Origin: Micromonospora echinofusca
GTDB lineage: Bacteria; Actinomycetota; Actinomycetes; Mycobacteriales; Micromonosporaceae
NCBI RefSeq assembly: GCF_900091445.1
Contig: NZ_LT607733.1
Location: 372,001-436,000 of the forward strand
Length of the DNA stretch: 64,000 bases
Reading direction: 5' to 3'
Positions 38,035 to 46,662 of this stretch are shown here, piece after piece. The notes under the pieces were generated by a model. That model was given only the letters and a program-made list of their open reading frames with translations, was not told where the DNA came from and did no database searches. Each line of letters begins with the position of its first letter. The first letter of the stretch is position 1. A program made the position numbers and the translations under genes.

Positions 38035-38244
38035 GTCCGCTCCTCGGCCGGTTCTGGGCGGCGCCGCGCCCGTCGGGCGGCGCTTGTGGCGGCCCGGAGG
38101 TGAGCGGGGCGCCGCTGCCGGCACGCCGGTGGAGATCTCGTTCGGGAGTCCGGTGCCGGCTGGCACAGATAACCTATACGCGTCAAAAGCCACTAAGTGG
38201 GCAATGGCGGCGGTTCGTGCCGCGAAGAAAGCCGTGAGGTCGCC
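38035..38244. promoter_or_regulatory. Divergent promoter region of the two rhodopsin genes
   Basis: A 210-bp gap, mostly GC-rich except for an A/T-rich island at 38168-38210. That island contains TAACCT (38170-38175), TATACG, ACGCGT and an exact palindrome CCACTAAGTGG (38190-38200). This is the only structured part and the probable control site for light- or carotenoid-responsive expression; the regulator is not in the window. Confidence 0.5.
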
Positions 38245-39069
38245 GTGAACGTCGAGAACCTGTTCGGTTACAACGTGATCCAGTACACGCTGGTGTCCCA
38301 CGTGCTCACCCTGGGCTTCGCGGTGATGGCTGCCGGGCTCGTCTACTTCCTCGCGACCCGCGGCTCCGCCGCACCGCGTTACCAGCTCGCCTCGGTGCTC
38401 TCCGCCGTGGTGATGGTGTCGGCCTTCTTCGAGCTGTGGGTGCTCTCGGAACGCTGGCGCCAGGCGTTCACCTGGAACGGGACGGCCTACGTCCAGACGG
38501 ACGTGCTCTTCTCCAACGGCTACCGGTACATGAACTGGTCCATCGACGTCCCCGTCCTGCTGATCCAGTTGCTCATCGTGCTGGGGATCACCGGTCGGGC
38601 GTTCCACCTCAACTGGGCGATGTTCGTGGTCGGCGGCCTCGGGATGATCTACACCGGCTACGCCGGGCAGTTCTACGAGGTGGACCGCTCGGCCCCGTAC
38701 TGGATCTGGGGCCTGGTCAGCACGGCGTTCTTCCTGTTCCTGCTCGTCCTGGTCGCCCGGGTCATCTTCGGCAGCCTGGCCCGGCTGCCGGAGTCCGCCC
38801 GGGGCCCCGCGCGCGCCGTCTGGTGGCTGGTGCTCGTCTCCTGGCTGCTCTACCCGGGTGCCTATCTGATGCCGGCGATGTGGGACTCCGCCGACGGGGT
38901 GGTGGCGAGGCAGATCACCTACACCGTGGCCGACATCACCTCCAAGGTGATCTACGGCGTGCTGCTCAGCGTCATCGCGCGCAAGGTCAGCGCCGCCGAG
39001 GGGTACGCCCCGGCGGTCGAGGACGACGTCGCCCGCCCTCGCGGGGGGATCACCGCGGCGGCGCGGTGA
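38245..39069 (+). CDS. NDQ-motif rhodopsin, probable light-driven sodium pump
   Basis: A 274-aa seven-helix rhodopsin. Helix C is [18 protein letters not shown]: Asn97, Asp101 and Gln108 form the NDQ triad that defines sodium-pumping rhodopsins such as KR2 (N112/D116/Q123), with Arg94 and Asp86 (KR2 R109, D102). The N-terminal [11 protein letters not shown] keeps the KR2 His30 equivalent; KR2 Asn61 is Ser50. Helix G is [13 protein letters not shown] with Asp230 and retinal Lys234, and the YPGAYLMP and [11 protein letters not shown] segments are near identical to KR2. GTG 38245 gives an N-terminus matching the family; an upstream ATG at 38197 would add a polar 16-residue tail. Confidence 0.95.
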   Translation: MNVENLFGYNVIQYTLVSHVLTLGFAVMAAGLVYFLATRGSAAPRYQLASVLSAVVMVSAFFELWVLSERWRQAFTWNGTAYVQTDVLFSNGYRYMNWSIDVPVLLIQLLIVLGITGRAFHLNWAMFVVGGLGMIYTGYAGQFYEVDRSAPYWIWGLVSTAFFLFLLVLVARVIFGSLARLPESARGPARAVWWLVLVSWLLYPGAYLMPAMWDSADGVVARQITYTVADITSKVIYGVLLSVIARKVSAAEGYAPAVEDDVARPRGGITAAAR

Positions 39070-39101
39070 CGGACCGGCGGGGGTGGCGCGGGTGCCGTCG
39101 G

Positions 39102-39107
39102 TAGGAT
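39102..39107 (+). promoter_or_regulatory. -10 box before guaA
   Basis: TAGGAT lies 8 nt before the guaA ATG with no Shine-Dalgarno sequence; probable leaderless or near-leaderless start. Confidence 0.5.
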
Positions 39108-39115
39108 CTGCTGCC

Positions 39116-40669
<1,554 letters not shown>

Positions 40670-40676
40670 TCCCGCC

Positions 40677-40994
40677 TCACGCCGCCGGCGGGTAGGCCGG
40701 CGGTGCCGGCTGCGCGCCGTCGGCCGGCGGCACGGTGGTCGACGCGGCCTGCGCCGGGTGCGGCCAGGCCGGCGCGCCGGCCGGCTCCTCGGGCATCAGG
40801 AACCACATGATCGGGTACGCGAGCAGCGCGAGCCCGCCGGTGAGCAGGCCGACGACGGCGAACACCACCCGGACCAGGGTGGGGTCGACGGCGAAGTACC
40901 GGCCGAGGCCGCTGGCCACGCCGGCGACCATCCGGTCCGTGACGGGCCGGCGCAGCTGCTTGTACGGGGGCTGGGGCGGGGTGGTGTAGGTCAT
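40677..40994 (-). CDS. Small PspC-domain membrane protein
   Basis: A 105-aa protein: PspC domain (LRRPVTDRMVAGVASGLGRY, then VDPTLVRVVFAVVGLLTGG) with a Gly/Leu-rich membrane hairpin ending AYPIMWFLMPEEP, then a Pro/Ala tail. PspC proteins take part in envelope-stress responses. ATG 40994 follows GGAG closely. It converges on guaA with a 7-bp gap. Two further PspC genes lie at 46.7-49.8 kb, so the window has three. Confidence 0.88.
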   Translation of the reverse strand: MTYTTPPQPPYKQLRRPVTDRMVAGVASGLGRYFAVDPTLVRVVFAVVGLLTGGLALLAYPIMWFLMPEEPAGAPAWPHPAQAASTTVPPADGAQPAPPAYPPAA

Positions 40995-41138
40995 GTCTCC
41001 ACGGTCCGCGCCGGTCGTCGGGTCGGCCTCGGTGACCGCCCGGATCCCTACCCTGAGCCGGCCCTGAGGCGCGAGCATTCAGTCAGGAATCTGACTCTTA
41101 TCGATGGAGACAACCTGGGCCGAGGAGAATTTGGCCCC

Positions 41139-42086
41139 GTGACCACCATGCTGGAGCCGCTCCGCAGGATCGCGGCATACGCAGTTTGTGCTGATTCAGT
41201 CGGCCGGGTGTTGCTGGTCCGCGCATCGGAGCGCTCCGGCACCCCCGGCACGTGGTCGCTGCCCGGCGGGGCGGTCGACCACGGTGAGGACCCCCACCAC
41301 ACCGTCGTCCGGGAGACCGCCGCCGAGACCGGCCTCTCCGTCACCGTCGCCGGCCTGCACGACGTGCTCGCCGACATGCGGGCGCTGCCGGAGCGGGGCA
41401 TCACCATCCACACCGACCGCCTGATCTACCAGGTCTCGGTGCGGGGCGGGACGCTCGCCGACCGGGTCGACCGGCCCACCGACCTGGCCCGCTGGTTCAC
41501 CCCGGCGGAGGCGCGCGAGCTGCCGCTGCGCTCGTTCACCGCCCGGGCGCTGGGCCTGCCCGCCTCGTCGGCCGACATCGTGCCGGACGAGGCGCCGGAG
41601 TTCCCCTCGTTCTACGCCGTGCCCGGCCCCGACGGGCTGCACCGCGCCCAGCGCTTCGCCGCGTACGCCGTGGTGACCGACCCGGACGGGCGGGTGCTGC
41701 TCACCCGCGTCTCCGACGGCTACCCGGGCGCGGGCTGCTGGCACCTGCCCGGCGGCGGCACCGACTACGGCGAGCAGCCCGGCGCCGCCCTGATCCGGGA
41801 GCTGGTCGAGGAGACCGGGCAGAACGGCCGCCTCGTCGAGCTGCTCGGCGTGGCCAGCCACCGCGATGCCGCCTCCCTCGGCCCTGAGGGCTACCCGATC
41901 GACTGGCACGGCGTACGCGCCTTCTACCGGGTCGTCGTCGACAAGCCCGCTCCGCCCACCGTCGCCGACGTCGGCGGTTCCACCTGTGAGGCCCGCTGGT
42001 TCGCCCGCGACGAGCTGGGGGCCCTGCCGACCGACCGGCTGACCGAGGTGACGGCGGAGGCCGTCCAGGCCGCCCGCCTGGCCTGA
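41139..42086 (+). CDS. Double-Nudix-domain hydrolase, N-terminal Nudix box degenerate (copy 1)
   Basis: A 315-aa protein with two Nudix domains. The second box GGGTDYGEQPGAALIRELVE followed by ETG fits GX5EX7REUXEEXGU fully. The first box, GGAVDHGEDPHHTVVRETAA then ETG, has Ala in place of one metal-binding Glu (RETAAE for RExxEE), so the N-domain may bind but not hydrolyse. Similar sequence of both halves points to internal duplication. GTG 41139 is chosen with GAGGAG about 12 nt upstream; ATG 41148 is possible. Likely substrate is a nucleoside diphosphate derivative; specificity unknown. The next gene is a paralog. Confidence 0.88.
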   Translation: MTTMLEPLRRIAAYAVCADSVGRVLLVRASERSGTPGTWSLPGGAVDHGEDPHHTVVRETAAETGLSVTVAGLHDVLADMRALPERGITIHTDRLIYQVSVRGGTLADRVDRPTDLARWFTPAEARELPLRSFTARALGLPASSADIVPDEAPEFPSFYAVPGPDGLHRAQRFAAYAVVTDPDGRVLLTRVSDGYPGAGCWHLPGGGTDYGEQPGAALIRELVEETGQNGRLVELLGVASHRDAASLGPEGYPIDWHGVRAFYRVVVDKPAPPTVADVGGSTCEARWFARDELGALPTDRLTEVTAEAVQAARLA

Positions 42087-42113
42087 CTCTCCCACCCCCT
42101 GCCTCCCGTTCGC

Positions 42114-42170
42114 CGATCATGAGGTTGACCGGGCGGCGCGCGAGCTGCGCTGCGACTAGCCTCATGATCG
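42114..42170. repeat. 11-bp perfect inverted repeat with 35-nt loop between the Nudix genes
   Basis: CGATCATGAGG (42114-42124) and CCTCATGATCG (42160-42170) are exact inverses, with a TAGCCT promoter-like box (42156-42161) at the edge of the right arm. It could be an operator, an attenuator hairpin or a genomic palindromic repeat. Confidence 0.7.
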
Positions 42171-42216
42171 ACGGGGCAACCCGGGAGCGGCTGGGCAGGC
42201 GGGGGAGTGCGAGCGG

Positions 42217-43143
42217 GTGGAGCAGCGGCGGCGGGTCGGCGCGTACGGGGTGTGTCGGCGTTCGGACGGGCGGGTGTTGTTGGCCCGCGGCTCGGGCTCG
42301 TGCCCGTTCCCGGGCGTCTGGCAGCTTCCCGGGCGCGGGGTCGAGCACGCCGAGCATCCGGCGCACGCGGTGGTCCGTGGGTTCGCCGAGGAGACCGGCC
42401 TCACGGTGGAGGTGACGGGGCTGCGGGCCGCGCTCGCCGACGTGACGACCTTCCGGGACGCCGGCGTCGAGGTGCACACCGACCGCCTGGTATTCGACGT
42501 CGTCGCGCGCGGCGGCGAGCAGCGACCGGCGCAGGCCGGCGGCAGCGACGAGCTGGGCTGGTTCACGACCGACGAGGCGGCGGCGGTGCCGCTGATGCCG
42601 TTCACCGCCGAGCTGCTCGACCTGCCCGTGACGCCCCTGCCGTCCGATCTGCCCCGTTCGTCGGCGACCGAGCCCGCCGCCGCGCTCCCGCCCGACCGGC
42701 GGCAGCGCTTCGGGGCGTACGGCCTGGTCACGGACCCCGCCGGCCGGGTGCTGCTCACCATGATCGCCGACGGCTATCCGGGCGCGGGCCGGTGGCACCT
42801 GCCCGGCGGCGGGACCGACCACGGCGAGCAGCCCGTGTCCGCCCTGCTGCGCGAGCTGGTCGAGGAGTCCGGTCAGCTCGGTCGGGTGGTCGAGCTGGTC
42901 GGCGTCGACAACCTGCACAATCCGGCCGCGCTGGGCCCGGAGGGACGCCCGCTCGACTGGCACGGCGTCCGGGTGGTCTACCGGGTGGCGGTCGACGTGC
43001 CCACCGAGCCACGGGTGACCGAACTCGCCGGCGGCTCCACCGCCCGGGCGGCCTGGTTCACGCCCGGGCAGCTCCTCGGGCTGCCGCTGACCGAGATCGC
43101 CGTACTGGCGCTGGCCGGGGGCCCCGCCGCCGGCCGTCCGTAA
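42217..43143 (+). CDS. Double-Nudix-domain hydrolase, N-terminal Nudix box degenerate (copy 2)
   Basis: A 308-aa paralog of the preceding gene. The C-terminal Nudix box GGGTDHGEQPVSALLRELVE then ESG is complete. The N-terminal box, GRGVEHAEHPAHAVVRGFAE then ETG, has lost the first Glu of the RE pair (RGFAEE) and the second Gly of the entry GG, a different defect from copy 1. This suggests N-domains decay in parallel while C-domains stay under selection. GTG 42217 starts EQRRRVGAYGVC. The 130-bp gap before it holds the CGATCATGAGG inverted repeat. Confidence 0.88.
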   Translation: MEQRRRVGAYGVCRRSDGRVLLARGSGSCPFPGVWQLPGRGVEHAEHPAHAVVRGFAEETGLTVEVTGLRAALADVTTFRDAGVEVHTDRLVFDVVARGGEQRPAQAGGSDELGWFTTDEAAAVPLMPFTAELLDLPVTPLPSDLPRSSATEPAAALPPDRRQRFGAYGLVTDPAGRVLLTMIADGYPGAGRWHLPGGGTDHGEQPVSALLRELVEESGQLGRVVELVGVDNLHNPAALGPEGRPLDWHGVRVVYRVAVDVPTEPRVTELAGGSTARAAWFTPGQLLGLPLTEIAVLALAGGPAAGRP

Positions 43144-43430
43144 CCGGACATCGGCGTCCCTGACGCCCGCTCACCGAGCCGGTGGAGACGGGGTCCGGTA
43201 CATTCGATGTGGGGTTGGTGGAGGAAACGGGCGATGGAGCCCGAGATGGGAATAAGAGCGCGGTTCGAGCGGTTAGACCAGATATAAGTACCGCCGGCAG
43301 CTATCGCCAACCCCCGTTCCCCTATGCGATGGTGTACTCCGCAAAACGGCTGCCGGGCCAGAAAGGTCCGGCACGAGACAGCCGGACACCCGCCCTCGCG
43401 GCGGTAAGCCGATCCGGTGATGGAGGAAAC
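43144..43430. other. 287-bp leader region before pssA
   Basis: Contains two GGAGGAAACG ribosome-site-like sequences (about 43218 and 43422). The first precedes a 17-codon frame at 43234-43287 (MEPEMGIRARFERLDQI) that uses rare codons AGA, ATA and TTA; the second precedes the pssA GTG. The sequence is less GC-rich than average (TATAAG near 43283). I recognise no riboswitch fold. Confidence 0.45.
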
Positions 43431-44426
43431 GTGCCGAGAGCCCCATGGCGCCGGCGTCGTACCACTGACAGTCCGCGTCCCGCAGGGCGTCGTTGGGCGG
43501 GCCCGTTGCGCCGCAGCAGCACGCTCGCCCGGCAGGTGCTGCTGGTCCGGGTGGGGCGCCGCGACGGTGACCTGCACGGAGGCAGCGACCTGTCGATGCC
43601 CGAGCACCGCTACGCCGACCGGCCGCGCCGCCGCAACGGGTTGACCCGCGTCGAGCGCGCCGAGGTCGCCTCGATCGTCCCGGTCAGCCCCGCCCTCGGC
43701 CCCACGACACCGGTCGACGACGATGCCGCGATGTCGATCCCGCTGCTTCCGGGCGAGCGGACGGTCGCCCGCCGGATGAAGTTCGCGGTGGTCAACGCCT
43801 GCACCCTCAGCAGCCTGATGCTCGGCATGCTGGCCATCTTCCTGGCGATGCAGGGCGAGGTGCGCGTCGCCGCGCTCTTCCTGATCGCCTGCGTCATCTT
43901 CGACGGCCTCGACGGCGCGCTCGCCCGCAAGTTCGGCGTGGCCAGCCCGTTCGGCGCGCAGATGGACTCGCTGGCCGACATGTGCTCGTTCGGCCTCGCC
44001 GCCCCGGTGGTCGTCTACGCCTCGCTGGCCGGCTCGGTCTCGACACCGGCCGCCGCGGTGGCCTGCGCCCTCGTGGCGGCGTGCGCGGCGATCCGGCTCG
44101 CCCGGTTCAACGTCTCGCCGAAGGACGGCAGGTTCTTCTGCGGCGTGCCCACCACCATGGCGGCCGCCGTGCTCGCCCTGACCGTCGCCATCGGGCTGCC
44201 CGTGCCGGGCATCGTCCTGGTCGCCGGCGTGGCGCTGCTGGCCTTCGCCATGGTCTCCAGCTTCCCCTACGCGAAGCTCGCCCGGCTGGTGAAGCTGCCG
44301 CCGTGGCTGTGGCTGGCCCCGGTGATCGGCGCGCTGATCGACATCCGGCTCACCTTCGCCCTGATCGTGGTCGGTTACCTGGTCAGCGGCCCGGTGCTCT
44401 GGCTGCGTCAGCGTCGCACCGCCTGA
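43431..44426 (+). CDS. pssA: CDP-diacylglycerol--serine O-phosphatidyltransferase
   Basis: Makes phosphatidylserine from CDP-diacylglycerol and serine at the membrane. The CDP-alcohol phosphotransferase motif is visible as DGLDGALARKFGVASPFGAQ then MDSLADM, fitting D-G-x2-A-R-x8-G-x3-D-x3-D, and about six membrane helices follow. At 331 aa it has a ~100-residue basic N-terminal extension (PRAPWRRRRTTDSPRPAGRR) of no known fold; GTG 43431 is supported by a perfect GGAGG 5 nt away, but ATG 43732 would give the usual short form. It converges on psd, which uses its product. Confidence 0.92.
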   Translation: MPRAPWRRRRTTDSPRPAGRRWAGPLRRSSTLARQVLLVRVGRRDGDLHGGSDLSMPEHRYADRPRRRNGLTRVERAEVASIVPVSPALGPTTPVDDDAAMSIPLLPGERTVARRMKFAVVNACTLSSLMLGMLAIFLAMQGEVRVAALFLIACVIFDGLDGALARKFGVASPFGAQMDSLADMCSFGLAAPVVVYASLAGSVSTPAAAVACALVAACAAIRLARFNVSPKDGRFFCGVPTTMAAAVLALTVAIGLPVPGIVLVAGVALLAFAMVSSFPYAKLARLVKLPPWLWLAPVIGALIDIRLTFALIVVGYLVSGPVLWLRQRRTA

Positions 44427-44439
44427 GGCACGTACGCGA

Positions 44440-44470
44440 GAAGGGGCGCCGCGATCCGCGGCGCCCCTTC
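44440..44470. terminator. Bidirectional terminator between pssA and psd
   Basis: A perfect 14-bp stem GAAGGGGCGCCGCG / CGCGGCGCCCCTTC with a 3-nt loop, followed by TTCGT on the plus strand and preceded by an A-containing stretch that reads as T-rich on the minus strand. It lies between two convergent genes and probably serves both. Confidence 0.9.
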
Positions 44471-44492
44471 TTCGTGTCGTCCGTCCGGTCCG

Positions 44493-45746
44493 TCAGCGCC
44501 AGCGGGCGATGACGCTCGAACCCCCGACGACCTTGTCCCCGGGGCCGACCAGCGGCTCCGCGGCGTCGGCCGGCAGGTAGACGTCGGTGCGCGAGCCGAA
44601 CCGGATCAGGCCGAAGCGCTCGCCCCGGGCCAGCAGCGCGCCGATCGGCGCCCGCTGCACGATCCGCCGGGCGATGAGGCCGGTGCGCTGCGCCACGACC
44701 ACCGTGCCGTGCGCGGTGTCCAGCACCGTATACGCGGCCACGTTGTGCTCCGCCGCCGGCTTCATGGCGTTGGCGAAGCCACCGTCGGCGACGAAGTAGT
44801 CGACCACCTTGCCGGCCACCGGGGCACGGTTGACGTGCACGTCCAGCACCGACAGGAAGACCGCGATCCGCAGCCACTCACCCTCGCCGAAGCGCTCGTC
44901 GTGCAGCCGCTGCACCGACAGCACCCGACCGTCGGCCGAGGCGACCACCGCCGACGCGTCCTCCGGTACGTCGCGCTCCGGGTCCCGGAAGAAGGCGGCC
45001 ACCGGGGCGGCGGCCAGGGCCGGGAGCAGCCAGAGCTTCGACTTCGGCCGGGTGGCCCGGGCCACCGCGGCCAGGCCCAGCGCGATGCCGGCTGCGGCCA
45101 CCCCGTTGGAGTCGATGTGCATGCCGCGGGTCAGCGGGACGCTGGACGGGCGGTACGCCGGGGCCAGCCCGACCGCCGACGCGGCGTCGGCCGGGGTGTA
45201 GCGGAGCCGGTACACCCGCAGCGGCGGCGTGTTGCGCAGCACCAGGTCGACGCCGACGCCGTACAGCGCACCCTGCCGGTCCAACTCGGCGGCCGCGCCC
45301 GCGGTGCGCCCCGGCGTGGCGGTCGTGGCCACGCTCAGCACCGCGCCGTCGGTGAGGTACTTCGTCAGGCCCTCGACGGTGGCGCGGGTCTCGTCGGCCG
45401 TGCCGGTGAGCGGCTCCGCGGCGACGACCACCGCGGCGGGCTCGGCCTCGGCGAGGGTGTCGACCACTCGGACCCGGTCGGCCACCCAGCGGCCCTGGGC
45501 GGTGACGTGCTCGCGCAGGGCCGCCGCGGACGCCGACCCGGCGGGCACCAGGGTGAGGGTGTCGCCGGGCAGCAGCGCGTCGATCGCCGCGGCCAGCACC
45601 GCGGACTCGGGCGTCGCGCCGACCAGCAGCGCGGCCTTCGGGTCGTTGATCCGGGCGAGCTCGGAGACGAGGGTACGGGCGGCTCGCTCGCCGATGCGGA
45701 CCGGACCGGAGCGGCCGGAGGTGCGCACGGCGGGGGACTGCGTCAT
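44493..45746 (-). CDS. psd: Phosphatidylserine decarboxylase with N-terminal extra domain
   Basis: Decarboxylates phosphatidylserine to phosphatidylethanolamine; pyruvoyl enzyme made by self-cleavage. The C-terminal ~200 residues carry AAFFRDPERDVPEDASAVV, ASADGRVLSV, FLSVLDVHVNRAPVAG and the cleavage site VGGSSVIARWR, where the internal Ser becomes the pyruvoyl group. The first ~200 residues (417 in total, versus ~230 for the usual short form) form a Rossmann-like alpha/beta region (AALLVGATPESAVLAAA; AVVVAAEPL) without a recognised motif, suggestive of a degenerate methyltransferase-like fold. SD AGGAG lies 10 nt before ATG 45746. Confidence 0.92.
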   Translation of the reverse strand: MTQSPAVRTSGRSGPVRIGERAARTLVSELARINDPKAALLVGATPESAVLAAAIDALLPGDTLTLVPAGSASAAALREHVTAQGRWVADRVRVVDTLAEAEPAAVVVAAEPLTGTADETRATVEGLTKYLTDGAVLSVATTATPGRTAGAAAELDRQGALYGVGVDLVLRNTPPLRVYRLRYTPADAASAVGLAPAYRPSSVPLTRGMHIDSNGVAAAGIALGLAAVARATRPKSKLWLLPALAAAPVAAFFRDPERDVPEDASAVVASADGRVLSVQRLHDERFGEGEWLRIAVFLSVLDVHVNRAPVAGKVVDYFVADGGFANAMKPAAEHNVAAYTVLDTAHGTVVVAQRTGLIARRIVQRAPIGALLARGERFGLIRFGSRTDVYLPADAAEPLVGPGDKVVGGSSVIARWR

Positions 45747-45909
45747 GTCGGACGGACTCCTGACGGGGTAGAGACGGGAATCGCGGCGGGACCGCCACGG
45801 CGGCGCGGTCCGGCCGGCGCGGCGGCCAGGTCGGCGCGGGCCGGCCGGCGGAGGGCGAGTTCTCCACGGCCAGCATAGGCCGCCGCCGACAGCGTCCGCA
45901 CCGCTGTGG

Positions 45910-46662
45910 TCAGCCGCGCGGGCGTTCCTCGTCGGCCAGCGACCGGTCGGTGTGCCGCTGCGGCGCGCCCTCGTCGGCGGCGCGGTCCTCCACCGCCTCG
46001 GGCCGGACGTCGGTGACGGCCTCCGTCGGCCACTCGTCGGCCTCGCCCCCGGCCCGGAGTCCGCCTGCCGTCGGCCCGTCCGTCGTCTGCCCGGTGGCCG
46101 TCGGCTCCTCCGTCGTCGGTCCGGCGGTGGCCGGCTCCTCCGTCGTCGGTCCGGCGGTGGCCGGCTCCTCCGTCGTCGGTCCGCTCGGCGGCCATCCGGC
46201 CGTCGTCGGTGCGCCGGTCGTCGGCGCGGAGACGTCCCACTCGGACCGCGTGCCCCAGTCGGTCGGTTCGCCCCAGTCGGAGCGCCGGCCGCCCCACGCC
46301 GTCGGCTCGTCGGCCGGCGCGGGCCGGTCGAGGTCCCAGCGGGTCGGGTCGACCTCGGCGGGCTGGTCCGTCCCCACGCGGCCCGACGGCTCGGGCGGGG
46401 CCGAGGCGGAGCCGACCGGTTCCGAGGCCCCGGGGCCGTCGTCGGGGGCGGCGGCGTCGCGGGGTGGGGCCGTGTCGGCGCGCCCGTAGCGCAGCGCGCC
46501 CACCAGGCCCAGCAGGCCGATCAGGATCAGCGCGCCGGCCAGGAACCAACCCACCGCCGGGAGGGCGAGCCCGAGCAGCTGCGCGAGCAGCCACCACGCG
46601 GCGAGGCCGAGGAAGATCAGCCCGAAGGCGAACGACACGATGTCGGTGCGGTGGGCCTTCAC
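45910..46662 (-). CDS. Hypothetical membrane protein with Thr/Pro/Glu repeat tail
   Basis: A 250-aa protein: a short basic N-terminus, two hydrophobic helices (FGLIFLGLAAWWLLAQLLGL and GWFLAGALILIGLLGLVGAL), then a long polar tail with near-identical GPTTEEPATA repeats encoded by 30-bp DNA repeats. No enzyme motif. GTG 46662 overlaps the stop of the PspC gene (GTGA) and has GGAGG 7 nt upstream, so it is translationally coupled to that gene and probably works with it in the envelope. Tail repeats may vary in number between strains. Confidence 0.8.
   Translation of the reverse strand: MKAHRTDIVSFAFGLIFLGLAAWWLLAQLLGLALPAVGWFLAGALILIGLLGLVGALRYGRADTAPPRDAAAPDDGPGASEPVGSASAPPEPSGRVGTDQPAEVDPTRWDLDRPAPADEPTAWGGRRSDWGEPTDWGTRSEWDVSAPTTGAPTTAGWPPSGPTTEEPATAGPTTEEPATAGPTTEEPTATGQTTDGPTAGGLRAGGEADEWPTEAVTDVRPEAVEDRAADEGAPQRHTDRSLADEERPRG
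46103..46183 (-). repeat. 30-bp in-frame tandem repeat (2.7 units) in the hypothetical membrane protein gene
   Basis: The unit beginning GGCTCCTCCGTCGTCGGTCC is repeated at 46103-46132 and 46133-46162 and partly at 46163-46183. Each unit encodes ten residues of the GPTTEEPATA repeat, so copy-number change keeps the frame. Confidence 0.88.

Noticed and set aside
43144..43430. Riboswitch before pssA
   Set aside because: The leader has ribosome-site-like and A/T-rich parts, but I could not fit any known riboswitch consensus (c-di-AMP, cobalamin, SAM, glycine).
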